Shown here: positions 10,433-22,177 of the stretch, in pieces
Numbering within the stretch: the first letter of the stretch is position 1
Layout of the letters: each line of letters starts with the position of its first letter
Assembly: GCA_017654735.1 (NCBI GenBank)
Contig: JADPYG010000088.1
Coordinates: 434,001-498,000, forward strand
DNA: 64,000 bases
DNA from: Vishniacozyma victoriae
Taxonomy: Eukaryota > Basidiomycota > Tremellomycetes > Tremellales > Bulleribasidiaceae
Reading direction: 5' to 3'
Notes under the pieces: model-generated
The model's input: only the letters and a program-made list of their open reading frames with translations
What the model was told of the DNA's origin: nothing
Database searches by the model: none
Translations under genes and position numbers: made by a program

Positions 10433-12487
10433 ATGCACTCTGCTATCAGATCAATGAGGTCAGCTACTAGGAGTGCTGTCGCTCAATCAGTACGTCTTTT
10501 CTTTACTCTTGGAACAAGCGAGGGAGAGTTGGATTGGGGGGAAAGGGAAAATGGGGGAACGTGGTTATTATTTGACGGGCCGCGTAGCTGTCACCAAGCT
10601 TCAAAGCACCATGGAAGGAGGGCGATAGGGACAGGCGAAATACACATCAATCATGAACACCACTAACCACCAGACCCGAGCACGATTCGCACCCGTCGCT
10701 GCCAGGACCTACGCTACCGCTAAGCCTGGTCAGTCATTTCTTCAACCCATATATGACCTGTCGCTAACTATGCAGCCGCTTCCGAGGTCTCTTCCATCCT
10801 CGAGGGCCGAATCGCCGGTACCTCTACCGGTGGTGATGTCCAGGAAACCGGTCGAGTCTTGAGTACGTCACCTTTTACTTCAACCCTTTTTTTATTTTAC
10901 ATTTTACTGATGTTCAGCCATTGGTGATGGTATCGCCCGTGTTTACGGTCTCCGAAACGTGCAGGCCGAGGAGATGGTTGAATTCTCTTCCGGTCTACGA
11001 GGCATGTGTCTTAACTTGGAAGCCGACAATGTCGGTGTCACCATTTTCGGTAACGATCGATTGATCAAGGAAGGAGACACTGTCAAGCGAACTGGTCAGA
11101 TTGTGGATGTTCCCGTCGGACCAGGACTTTTGGGCCGAGTCGTTGACGCTCTCGGAAACCCCATTGACGGAAAGGGAGAGATTGACTCTGTCGGTCGATC
11201 TCAGGCTCAGTTGAAGGCTCCCGGTATTTTGCCCCGACGATCCGTCCACGAGCCCATGCAGACCGGTCTCAAGTCTGTCGACTCCTTGGTCCCCGTGAGT
11301 CCCCCGGCTATGACACTCATAGTGACGGCACTGACGTTTAGATCGGTCGAGGACAGCGAGAGCTCATCATTGGTGATCGACAAACTGGTAAATCCGCCGT
11401 CGCCATCGATGCCATCCTCAACCAAAAGAAGTGGAACGATGGAGCCGACGAGAAGAAGAAGCTTTACTGTGTCTACGTCGCCGTCGGTCTTAAGCGATCT
11501 ACCGTCGCTCAGCTCGTCAAGACCCTCGAGGAGAACGATGCCTTGAAGTACACCATTGTCGTTGCCGCTACCGCTTCCGATGCCGCTCCCCTACAGTACC
11601 TCGCTCCTTTCTCTGGATGTGCCATGGGTGAATGGTTCCGAGACAACGGCAAGCACGCCTTGATCATCTACGACGATTTGTCCAAGCAGGCCGTTGCCTA
11701 CCGACAAATGTCTCTATTGCTTCGACGACCTCCTGGACGAGAGGCCTACCCCGGAGATGTCTTCTACCTCCACTCTCGTCTACTCGAGCGAGCCGCCAAG
11801 ATGAACGAGTCTCACGGTGCCGGTTCCCTCACTGCCCTCCCCATCATCGAGACCCAGGGTGGTGATGTCTCTGCCTACATTCCTACCAACGTCATCTCCA
11901 TTACCGACGGACAAATCTTCTTGGAGGCCGAGCTCTTCTTCAAGGGTATCCGACCAGCAATCAACGTCGGTCTTTCCGTCTCTCGAGTCGGTTCCGCCGC
12001 CCAGACCAAACTCATGAAGTCTGTTGCCGGTTCCTTGAAGCTTTACCTCGCCCAGTACCGAGAGGTCGCCGCCTTCGCCCAATTCGGTTCCGATTTGGAT
12101 GCTTCCACCCGATACCTCCTCAACCGAGGTGCCCGTCTCACTGAGCTCCTCAAGCAGCCCCAGTACTCTCCGTATGTCCCCTTTCTCACTGTTCATCGAA
12201 TACATGCTGACCCTGTAGTATGCCTACCGAGATCATGGCCCCATTGGTCTACGCCGGTGTCAACGGTCTCCTCGACAAAGTCGAGACCACCCAGATCACC
12301 GCTTGGGAGAAGTCCTTGTAAGCTAGCCATACCTTTGCCTTCGATCAAGCTAACATCCAGCGTTGAGCAGCTCAAGTCCCAGCACCAGGGTCTCCTCGAG
12401 AAGCTCGGTGGAGGTGTCTTGACCAAGGAGATCGAGACCGAGATGAAGTCCGTCATCGAGGCCCACGTCGCCGAGTTCACTGCTTAG
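10433..12487 (+). CDS. ATP1: Mitochondrial F1F0 ATP synthase subunit alpha
   Basis: Alpha subunit of the F1 catalytic head in the mitochondrial matrix; binds nucleotide at the non-catalytic sites. Seven exons (10433-10489, 10674-10728, 10776-10862, 10918-11294, 11342-12171, 12219-12317, 12361-12487) join in phase to 543 residues. The first ~35 residues are basic and Ser/Ala/Arg-rich, a matrix-targeting presequence ending near TYATAKP. Visible hallmarks are the Walker A motif GDRQTGKSA (about 11363-11390), the segment following [15 protein letters not shown] (about 11665), and the ATP synthase alpha/beta signature region [14 protein letters not shown] (about 11957-12000). Codon choice is strongly C-ending in the large exon, as expected for a highly expressed gene. 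It is divergent from bL21m. Confidence 0.98.
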
Positions 12488-12719
12488 GTCTTGAACCATC
12501 TTATATCATAGCGTAGAAAAGAGTTCACGAGGGGAACAAAATCATGAACTAGAATTGCCATCATTTTTCTCTCTTTTATCTCTCCTTTTTGCCTTTGATG
12601 TTTGAAATGAAAAGGAAAATGCATTGAAATCGAAACTGAAACTCGACATTATATACATTTGATCATTATTGACGTTGACATTATCTTTGAATTCTTTATT
12701 TACAATAGTGCCGTACATG

Positions 12720-12729
12720 CCCCCCCCCC
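12720..12729 (+). repeat. C10 homopolymer tract
   Basis: A run of ten C residues lies between the convergent 3' ends of ATP1 and the next minus-strand gene. It is outside coding sequence and prone to length variation and sequencing error. Confidence 0.8.
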
Positions 12730-12780
12730 AGCTTCCATCCAACTCCATGTCGTCTCAAGTCCTCCCTCAACACGACATAG

Positions 12781-14709
12781 TTACTCCGCATAGTTGACTT
12801 TCCTAGCCAAACGCTCACTCCCACCAAACGATATGTACCACCTTCCAGTCGCCTCCAATTCCCTCTCTCTCTCCTCACGAGTCTTCGGTCTCTTAAATAA
12901 CCCCATAGCCTCCTGAGCTGTATAAAGGGGAATCTCCCACGTATCAGCCTGACAACCACGCTTCTTTAAGCGCTTGATGGCTTTTTGGTATTGGACAATC
13001 TCGGATTCGGCTTGTGATGATGGATCTTGACCATATAAGAGGATTTCGAGTTGAATGAGCGTTTCGGGAATTAAGATGGAGAGGATGAATTCTGATTTCT
13101 TTCCATCTGGAAGATCTTCGAACAGGTCCGAGCCAGTCGGCCGAGGTGATTGATCGGGCTGAGAGTTATTGATGCCCATGCTGCAGAGAAGATAGGGAGA
13201 GGAAGGGCTTACGATGACATCGGCCATAGGCCTCAATAACCACCGACGTATCTCCGGTTCAAAGAGGTTCGATAATTCAGCCTCGGGATAATCGCCAGTG
13301 AGCCTCTCGAGCTGTTCTTCCCGGTGGAATGCATCGATTCGAGCTAGGGCGGGGGTATATTCATCCTTGATGACTCTGTCGAGATGTGGTCTGAGGAGAT
13401 ATATCTGTTCCTGACGAGATCGATTGGCGAATGCGGTCTTGGTATTTTGGTGGGTCGGAGGAGGAGTGGCGGCTCGAACAAAGGCGGTGGATCGGTACTG
13501 ATCGGGATCAACAACTCCTTGTTTGAAACCACCGACCTGATATTAGCTAGATATAAGGGTACAGGAGGGTACATACCCCTTTCATAGTCTTGACCTTTTC
13601 ATCCGTCAAGAAACAAACGTTGGCTCGCTTTGTGATTCTAACACCAAGGTCCCTGACGTTGAGGGTATATCGATCACTATCGAGTGTAAGGCCCGGTTCG
13701 AATTTCAAAAGTATAGCTAGCCAGTGTGACGATCTATACTCAAAGAGGCATGTATCGCCGATCTTGACTCTGTTCTATCAGTTCTGTTCTGGGCCTCGAT
13801 CGCTTACCCTTGAGGTAATTTCGTGGGTTTTCTGACTGGTGCGACTGCTTTTGGTTCCAATGGTGTCTCCTCTTTTACGTGGACTTCGGGTACATCCTCA
13901 AGATTCGCATATAAATTCTCCCAGGTGTCTTTCATTGGTAGGCCAATGTCAGGAATGTCAGAACCTGACAATTCATCGGGATGCGAGATGGTCGATATAC
14001 TTGAGGAGGGGCAGCGAAAACGTCCCATCTTCTTCTTCGGCTTCGAACTCTGAGCCGTGGTATTATTGGTGAGATTGGGTAGCTCCTTTATGCTAGTCCC
14101 CTTGACTCGTTTTCGTGTTCTCTCGACCGGTGCGAGTTTCGGGGGTGGGGATAATGGACTGCTAGGGCGGATGGATTCTTCAGGAGGCGGTGTAGATAGT
14201 CGACTACTCTGGCTAGATTCTCCGACTTTATCGTCAACTTGTCGCTGAACATTGCTGGGACTTTGACCGACGCGTCGAGGAGAGTCCAGTGGTGGTGGTG
14301 GTGAGGACAATCGACTACTTTCACTTGAAACGCCTTGATCATCAGCTCCTTGTGTATTAAGCGGTGCTGAATGACGCGTACCGTGATTCAATGCCGAAGG
14401 CATACTGGGTGTTTCGTTCGGAGGAAGACACGTCGCGCTAACAACTTCCTTTCCTTTTCCTTTCCCTTTCGCGTTAGTCAAGCTTGACAAGCCAGCTGAA
14501 AGAGGGGCAGTGATAGGAAACTGATAGCCAATTTCTCCATACAATGACTCCGAGCCAGTCGCACTGAGTGGTGAAGAAGGAGGAAGTCGCGTCTTAGTGT
14601 TGTGTTGAAATTGTGATTTAGTAGGTGATTTCGACAGCCTGCGTCGAGCAGAACGTCGGCGAGGTGGAGTGTTGGGACATTGATCCAACAGCCCATTCTT
14701 CCGTGTCAT
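12781..14709 (-). CDS. Hypothetical Ser/Pro-rich, probably chromatin-associated protein
   Basis: I do not recognise this gene with confidence. Four exons (14709-13808, 13769-13577, 13536-13213, 13158-12781) join in phase to 598 residues. Residues 1-300 are low complexity, rich in Ser, Pro, Arg and Lys, with basic stretches (RRRSARRRLSKS near residue 15; RTRKRVKGTS near 190) that look like nuclear localisation signals. Residues about 302-365 form a compact segment beginning VKIGDTCLFEY..HWLAILL, which has the look of a small Tudor/PWWP-like barrel. The C-terminal ~230 residues are helical, with a phrase around FILSILIPETLIQLE that faintly recalls the Rtc4-type domain. Both suggestions are weak. 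The start at 14709 is the ATG that opens a basic N-terminus; the same frame continues upstream without a convincing leader. Confidence 0.6.
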
Positions 14710-15359
14710 CGTGAATTGAAGGTGGAATGTAGGAAGAAAGGAAGGGAAGGTATTGGGGGTGGATGTAGTAGTAGTTAGCGCACGACAATGTAAGTAAGGA
14801 CGGAGTCCCCATGCGGAAAGGGTCACGTGACCTATTTTTGATCTGGTGTGTCCTTGCACATTGATCCACGATAAGGATCTCATGACAGAGGAGCACGACG
14901 TTGGTGAGCAAGTACTGGTGAGCTGATATTGGGCAGGATGCAGGATCGCGGATGGGCTGTGGAGGAATGATGGGAGTACAGCGTCCGCTTGGAGTTGACG
15001 TGGGCAGCCTGTCCTGACTGTGACTTGGCACACGTTCACTCAAGTATGACCGACCATCTTTGTATATGCTGAAACACTCGTAGCCCGCATGGCCGGTATG
15101 GCAGAAGCATCTTTCAAACATATCAAAGGTTCACGGTCAACGGTCACTTGGCAACACACCCACTCTTGACCCATGATTCTTGGCTGTCATTTGTCATTAC
15201 TATTAGTAATTGTCTGGTTACATTACCGGCATATTCAGGGTGTAGATTAAAGCCCATTCCTCATCCACCACTTAGTCAAGCCACTTGGCAGATCCCTATA
15301 CATATACAAGCGAGCTCTTATAACTTTTGAAGAAAGAGAGAGAGATTAACAGGACGGCC
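14710..15359. other. Divergent intergenic region
   Basis: About 650 bases between the minus-strand hypothetical gene and the THEM6-like gene. Open frames here lack coding character. It probably contains both promoters. Nothing else stands out. Confidence 0.45.
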
Positions 15360-16795
15360 ATGTCGACGAGTGCCCGAGTGATGGGGAATGACCGCTTACG
15401 GAGGAGTGGATTACCGATTGTAAGTGATGTCGTTGATGCTGAAAATTGTTGGGTGGTATAATTGTGTTTGAGCTGAACATATCTTTTCTCCTTGATCACC
15501 TCGACCCCTATCATATCTACTCTGTCATTCGAACAATCTGGACAATGACCGAATTCATTCAACAGCTACCAAGTGCTATCTCGGCCATCGGGCGAAATAT
15601 CGTCAAATCCTTGACCGACTCTTCGACACCTCTTCTCGCGTTCATCCCCAAGCCAAGTATGTCTACTGAGCTGCGTCAAGTACATCACTGACTTGATAGT
15701 AAAGATCATCCTCTTCCTCCTATTCCTAATCAACTCATCATCATGGCCATTCATGTGGCATATCCGAGTATGGTATTACCCCCTCAAAGCATATTATGAC
15801 GTCTACACGAAAGGGCAAAAGAAGTATCTACTGGATTGGAAGAAGAAAGTCGATGATGCAGGGGGAATAAGGGATTTAACAGTCAAGACGAAACGAATCG
15901 CAAGTGTCGATGATTGTGATTACAATATGCACCTCTCAAACTCGTACGTCCCTCTTCCAGCTCGAGTGTGAAAGAGGAGTAAGCTGATAAGAAGATGTTA
16001 TGCCAAGAATGGAGATGCTGCCAGGATGGACCTAGCTCTACAGGCTTTTTCACCAATCTTCACCCCTGGAACATATATGGCAATGGGCGCATCGCATTAT
16101 GTATTCTTCAAAGAGATCCCAATCGGCTCAGAATACACCATGGAAGCAAAGATAGGAGGATGGGGCGATAAATGGTACGTGCCCACTCAACGCATGAGAT
16201 GGTGCTAATCAGAAGGATATACGTCGTCACTGAATATGTCATCTACCCCAAGAAATCTTCCAGGACTAAATCCGCACCTACCCCATCCCCACCATCTGGA
16301 AAGATTATCCCTACCATCACATCAGAACCCACACCATCACGAACCGATACCCCCGAGCCCTCTTCTACAGCAAAAGAAGGATCAGCAGATTTACTGAAGA
16401 AAGCAACCTACCGAGCTCGTCAACCTCGTTCAGATGGTGGTGTAGTTTGTTGTCTAGCGGTGAATGAGTATTGTTTCAAGATTGGTAGAGTTACCGTCCC
16501 TCCGGTAAGTCTCTTCATTACCTTCAATACAATTAGGCTGATGAAATAGCGTATCGGAATGTGGTTCTGTATGTTATCACCCGACGAATCCGAGCAAAAG
16601 AGAGCGATGGAGACATTAATGAAATCAAAGGACAAGGGAAAATCATTCCTAAGAGGAGGCTGGAAGGAAGATAGTAAAGCAGAAGAATTAGGAAAAGACG
16701 TAGCTATGGAAAGGACGATAGAAGGTGAAGGGGTATGGTACGAGAATGGAAGAGCTGCTATGGAGAAGGTTGTTGAGGGGCTCAGTGCTTTTTGA
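15360..16795 (+). CDS. THEM6-like (thioesterase/hotdog fold) protein
   Basis: Six exons (15360-15419, 15566-15656, 15700-15943, 15995-16174, 16216-16504, 16550-16795) join in phase to 369 residues. A hydrophobic helix KIILFLLFLIN (near residue 55) is followed by the hotdog-type signature DDCDYNMHLSNSCYAKNGD (around residues 122-140). This is the D-x-N-x-H-x-N-S pattern of THEM6 and bacterial 4-hydroxybenzoyl-CoA thioesterase-like proteins. THEM6 relatives are ER-membrane proteins linked to lipid homeostasis, and the N-terminal anchor here fits that. The middle carries a Ser/Pro-rich insertion (about 16255-16385) between hotdog strands. Acyl-CoA thioesterase activity is inferred from fold only. 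Translation could alternatively begin at the in-frame ATG at 15545 if the first intron lies in the leader. Confidence 0.8.
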
Positions 16796-17164
16796 TAGCT
16801 TGGCTGGAATAGATGTTCATGCTGTTTTGACTTTAGATGCATTATAGTAATTGGATGCTACGTACTCTTTGGATCCAGCGATATCAATGATCGACGCTTC
16901 TTGTGCCTGAGTACCGATATTTCGGGGTCATGGGTTTTATTTGGGCATCTATCTCCATTCACACATCAATCTCACGAGGGTGTGATATAACAGGGCTGAT
17001 ACTGCTCGAGTATCTTCGCAGGATCAACATCAGCGGGACTAAAGTCTACTACTCAGGCTCCGATTACTCAAGCTGCACAGTCCCGCAAAGAAGTCATGGT
17101 CCGATAGTTAGCCTTCATAGCTTGATCCGATAGTTAGCCTTCATAGCTTGATCCGCCCCTCAAA
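16796..17164. other. Intergenic region
   Basis: Spacer between the THEM6-like gene and the next plus-strand gene. The only notable structure is the exact tandem duplication at 17101-17152, annotated separately. Confidence 0.5.
17101..17152 (+). repeat. Exact 26 bp tandem duplication
   Basis: A 26-base unit beginning CCGATAGTTAGCC is present twice head-to-tail with no mismatch, ending 12 bases before the start codon at 17165. It therefore lies in the probable 5' leader or core promoter of that gene. Perfect identity suggests a recent duplication or an assembly artefact. Confidence 0.9.
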
Positions 17165-19570
17165 ATGTCAAGCTCCACTCAAGCTGGACCAAGCTCTAAG
17201 GGTCTTGCAGAGCATCAGTAAGCATCCAAGTTCTTCTTCAGATGGGAGCTGATCAAGAGATGGACCTCTGAAGAAACCTACAACCTCCTAGACCATATCC
17301 TCTTCAATCCGAAATATATCCGAAATTTCTTTCCTACACCCGGCCATGCTCCCGCCCCAGGCATTCTTCAGCGTTACGGAAGGACGATATGTATGATCTT
17401 ATTGAAGGATACAGCCTGGATGGAGGGTATGAAAGAGCATTTTGAAGGTGGGAGATTGAAATTCGGGAGGAAGTGGGTGGGGGATAATCCTGTCACAATT
17501 AGGCTGAAGGAGTGAGTCGTATCACACACTCAGGGATCGGCTGACATTAGGCTTTCGAAGATGGCTGGGCATTACGAAGAGAGGTTAGGGGGCAATACGC
17601 GGTATGAAGATATTCCACCCAAACCCGAATATGCGAAGAGATGGAGTAAGTCCCCTCGGTTGGGGGGGACTGATGAGATAGGAAAATACGAACGATGTCC
17701 AGAACGGAGATGGGTATTGAAGTACTTCGCACTCAAGCAGATCCAATCGGGTAATTCGATGGTGGCGGGGCCTGACTCCCTGTCGCAAGCCGGACCAAGT
17801 ACCAGTACGCGAGCGCCGGCGAGAAAGAAACATGCTGAAGTGGGAGATCAGGCCTCAGCCCAAAGCAATGGGAGTGGATCGAAGAAACGCCCCTCCATTC
17901 GACCTGAATCATCATCTCCGTCGAAACGAAGGAGACCAACTCATAATGGATCGTCAACCATCCAGAGACCCATCGTTCAGTCTGGCGATCCAGAAAAGCA
18001 GAAGGAAGTGATCTACGTCCTCGATTCCGATGATGATGAGCCAGTCCCCATCCCATCCAAGACTCGACAGACGGGACAATTGCCCTCTCCGACATTCGTT
18101 GATTCCGATTCCGACTCCGTATCTGAAGATGAGATAAGATCAGTCTCTCCTCCTATCATCACCCTCCCCTCTCGCTCCTTCGCTCTTCCCCCGCCCGACT
18201 CGCCTTTTAGAGGTACCGTTCCCAGTGCTGTACGATTAGCATACCAGAAACCGATAGACGATACGCCCACAGATAGTGAAAGTGAAGATGAGGAAATCAA
18301 TCCTCCCCGTACGGGTATGGGTATGGGTATGGGTATGGGTGTGTTCTCGACGATTAGCCTTACTGCCCATGAAGATTTAGTGGGAATGTTTACGGATCCT
18401 AAATTAAGACCTCAACAGGCTTGGAGACATGGACTACCGACTCCGCCTGATAGTCGGGGGTCGGGGAGTAGTAGTCCTATCAAATCTGCTAGTCGGACTT
18501 GGGATAGTGCGTTGACCCCCGAGCCTGAGATGGGAGGGCAGGCGGGGTCTGGGGAGGATATGGATATGGAGACCAGCCTCGACAATGATGGCTCTGAGGG
18601 ACTGGATACGGTTCGACCAATGACACCACCTCTTCCATTTGCGACTCTGGCTTCCGAGTCAAGTCTCCTCACTGGCGGAGCACAACTCAGTGCCCCCTCC
18701 CATCAGGCTTTGGTAAACGCTCCCCTGATCACTCCACCTCCACCCATGAATTCGTTTGAGCCCGTCCCGCCTCGACCAGAACCAGACATCATCGAGATCG
18801 AGGACACATATCACAATCCCACCGAGGCTGAAAGAGAGATCGCCGCTCGTCTACTCAGAACCCTCACTGGCGATAAACAAGCTCAGGGAGGCATCACTGC
18901 TATGTCGATCGAGCAATACCCCGGACTACCAGCTCACCACGGAACGAGTACTGGGGCCTTATCCAATTGGATTGCATCGCATGCCGGGTCGCCCGTCACT
19001 ACTCAGGGTAGTTCAGCTGTTAAAATTGGCCGGGAGAGGAGACCATTATTGGATAGGATGACACCTGGTATATTTAAGGGGAAATGCAAACAGGTCGAAC
19101 CTCCGACGTACGAAGGAGTTCAAGTCCACGATACCAATATCGAGGGCACCTCGTATTCAGCGGGTACCGTCAAGACCAGTTCTACCTCAACAATTCAACC
19201 AAAATCAACAGCACCACCCAGCGCACCCCCGATGGACGCAACGCCCATCCATAAAGCGACATCACAGGTGGCTTCCTCAATTCTCGATATCCTAATCGCC
19301 CAAACCCATCTTACATCATCCCACCACCTTCCGGGCTATGCAATAGCATTCACGCCTGGTCATATCCCATTCAAGGCCAAACTATCCGAATTCATCATTG
19401 CTCTTGGTGGTGTTGTACTGGAGGAACATCAAGTCAGGGAAATGAGAGGTAGGAGGTATATCGTTCATCCTATCGGAGACGGCGGCGGGGCGATGGTGGA
19501 TGGTCTGGAGGAAGTGGGTGTGTCGGGTTTCTTGGAGATTGTCGGGAACAAGATTGCAAGTTTTGCTTGA
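17165..19570 (+). CDS. Hypothetical large Ser/Pro-rich nuclear protein
   Basis: Function not recognised. Exons 17165-17217, 17260-17511 and 17551-19570 join in phase. The N-terminal ~120 residues are folded-looking, beginning WTSEETYNLLDHI, which resembles the opening of a Myb/SANT-like helix but lacks the rest of a clear repeat. The centre (about 17770-19250) is low complexity and acidic, with KKRPSIRPES and SPSKRRRP as likely nuclear localisation signals and DSDDDEP and DSESEDEE as acidic patches. A GM repeat is encoded by four GGGTAT units at 18313-18336. The last ~100 residues (from about 19255) are again ordered and hydrophobic. A 36 nt segment at 17646-17681 has all the marks of an intron but keeps frame either way. 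Serine-rich linkers plus NLSs suggest a nuclear regulator. Confidence 0.7.
18313..18342 (+). repeat. GGGTAT hexanucleotide repeat inside coding sequence
   Basis: Four exact GGGTAT units followed by a GGGTGT variant encode an alternating Gly-Met run in the low-complexity centre of the hypothetical protein. Length polymorphism between strains is likely. It is not a telomere: it is short, coding and internal. Confidence 0.85.
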
Positions 19571-20324
19571 GAAGCAAGGGCGACCTCTAGGCTTTGTCTC
19601 GACCGTCTTTGTCTCCTCTCTCCTTCAATTCGACAATATTCCCTGATAAGCTCAAGATATATCGCGGTTTCACTCCTCAAATTCCATGAAATTGCATACG
19701 ACCACAAAGATGCGAGTCACGACTACATGTTCCATGCATCCCTTGATCATACAGCAGTTTGCCACTTAGCATCGCTTCCAATCATCAACACCATCATGCA
19801 CCAATATCACGAACCACTATCACAAACGCATTACGACACAAACGAACAGACCTACACTCATCGATCTCAACAGAAGGCTCAACACCACATTGTTCGATCC
19901 CCCGCTCGCGTTGACCACAAGTCATGCGTTGTGAAATCTTCATCGTACCAACGAAATTGTGATATGCGACTTATCTCACCATGGCGCCTCTACCCCCTGA
20001 TGCGCATCTCAGAGCTCGATGACAGGGCATACAGATGAAGCAGTACCACTATGATCGACGCGACTGAGTGTGCTGTTACCCAAAGCGGTAATTAAGACGA
20101 TCGCTTGGCCCATTCTCTCACTGCGATACTGTTAAGGATTCTGACAATGATTAGTGGGTCGGCGACGATGCACACGTACCTAATCCATGAGATGTCTTGT
20201 ATAGATACGTCCATTCCGTATTGATCACACAATATCGTCATTCACTTTACGATCAGATGCATATACAATATACATGAGTACCAGCTATTGAAACAGGACT
20301 ACGCGAAGCTATAGAATATGGACC
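19571..20324. other. Intergenic region, 750 bp
   Basis: Between two convergent hypothetical genes. Short open frames (for example 19727-20038) have no coding character. No RNA gene was recognised. Confidence 0.45.
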
Positions 20325-21646
20325 CTAAGTAGAGGGTTGAGTCCTACCAAGGAATTCGTCGACCGTATGACCGCTCCATTCTAGAATACCTGGACCTTGG
20401 AAAGAATCTTCGCCCCGTCTCCAAGGTCGTTGGAGGTTTGGCCAGTCTCGGCGCATGACTGGCTCTGCTATGGACCAGAGGCAAGGCTCTTGGGGCGATC
20501 CGTATCCGCGCGTACAGCTACACATTATACTGAGGATCATCCGGTCCCAGTCATCTTCTTCTCCTCCCATTTGAGTGAGAACAAAAGCTGGATGTTCGTT
20601 CATCATGTAGATGATCCCGATCGATTTGTCCCACCCGACTGTCCCCGGGACGACTCCTGGTCGATAGCTTTCTGCCCAGAGTATTGGAACTCGGATATTC
20701 GTCTATCAAGTCAATCATCTTGAGATTCAAATCACATTCTGCTGGGTTTCACTCACCAACAGCAGACCGGTCTGCTCCATGAAGCCATTCTCAAATTTCG
20801 AGCCGTCGCCATCTTCGAACTGTAGGCACTCCGCTCCATCATAATGAAAACCGTCGCCCTCCATGACATCTCCGTCATGGTTAAAGTAATCGTTGATGAC
20901 CCCGATAGTGGGCAGGCGGTAATAATCGTGCCCCGGCACATTCTTGGCCAATATATCGTGGTGAGATGATAGCCAGTATCTGATTGTTCAGCTCCATCTT
21001 GCTCCGAAAGAAAAAAGGGAAAGAACGAACCCCGCGCCTAGAGGTCTACAGTACTTGAGGTACTCTCTACCTGCTCTCACTACTCTAGCATCGTGTTTGA
21101 TCCGACCTTCATGGTCTTTGGGTCGCTCAATCCCAGCGAGGTCATCAAATACCTCTCCAATCAGGTAGAAGTACACCCGCACGTCCGGGCAGGTCTCCAT
21201 TGAGGGAGTGTCGATATCGATGAGGTGATCGTGCGGGTCCGTGGATGTACCGTCAAACAAGGGCTGATTGAAGTCCGCGCCGGTGATGCCTTGCTCGAGT
21301 AGAGCTGGATGCGTTTGCTCTTTTTTGTGTGAAGAGCCGAATATCTTGGTCACCAAAGACGATTTGGGTTTAGAAGATGAGGGGTTGGCAGGTAGGAAGG
21401 TTTCAGGAGTCTTGATTTGAATTTCAGCAGGAGTGTCCACCTGCTCAGATGGAATGGTCTGATCAGGTGGTGTGGTGTTGGGGTCATCGGCATTGGCGGC
21501 ACTATTGTGTCAATTCGACTTTCGCATATCTGACTGAGATGCTGTACATACCTTGGTGGGGTGATGTCCCTTCCTGCGGGTTCTTCTTCTTGCCTCGCTG
21601 ACGGTAGTCGCATGCGTGATGTGATCCTTTTGATCGTGTTCTTCAT
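20325..21646 (-). CDS. Orphan hypothetical protein
   Basis: Not recognised. Four exons (21646-21552, 21501-21031, 20979-20757, 20702-20325) join in phase to 388 residues with good donors, branch sites and acceptors, so this is a real gene. The first ~80 residues are basic and Ser/Pro-rich; residues after about 90 look globular. The segment around KNVPGHDYYRLPTIG and the following Asp/Gly-rich stretch (near 20800-20930) are the most ordered-looking parts. There are no membrane helices or signal peptide. It is divergent from another orphan gene starting at 22178. The two proteins do not obviously resemble each other. Confidence 0.65.
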
Positions 21647-22177
21647 GGCGATAGTATCGAGTTTGTGGGTATGAGCAGTGAGTAGATGTGATGATGAGCT
21701 GTCGTGATTTGAGCAGTAGAGTATAATGCGAAGTATAAGAGGTGAATAAGCTCGGACTGGAGATCCTTTTATACGCCAGGGTCGTGTTTGTTCGTGTTTT
21801 GTCTCCTCGAGTCGTTACAAGGTGCCTAATTTTGAGACAAGGTGTCTAGGTCCTCCTGGTGGTCTGGGCACAGCGTCAAAGAGCTGGTCAAGCTACTTCC
21901 GACGGGATCACTATTGTCTAGCTCCGACCGAGTGGGTAAGCTGTGCAAGAAGCATGACAAAGCAAGAGTCAAAGGAGGGCGAAACTAGGTAAAAGGATGA
22001 ACAAAAGGGTTATGGCGCGAGCAACATTCTCGACGGGCAGGAGGAGTGGCATAAGGAGCGTGGCACTCGTCGCCACCTATACCACACACAGACAGCACAC
22101 AGTTACAGCTTCCATCCTCAGGGGTCTGGGGCGTGCTATTGTCCTTTGAGAAGTCATAGCGCAGTGCTAGAATAGGT
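21647..22177. other. Divergent promoter region of orphan pair
   Basis: About 530 bases separating the start codons of the two orphan genes. I see no coding frame of interest. It probably carries promoters for both directions. Confidence 0.4.

Noticed and set aside
11780..12205. Long antisense frame inside ATP1
   Set aside because: Third-position C bias of a highly expressed gene opens antisense frames; ATP1 fully explains the DNA.
18313..18342. GGGTAT repeats as possible internal telomere sequence
   Set aside because: Only four units, in the coding frame as Gly-Met, and not the fungal telomere repeat.
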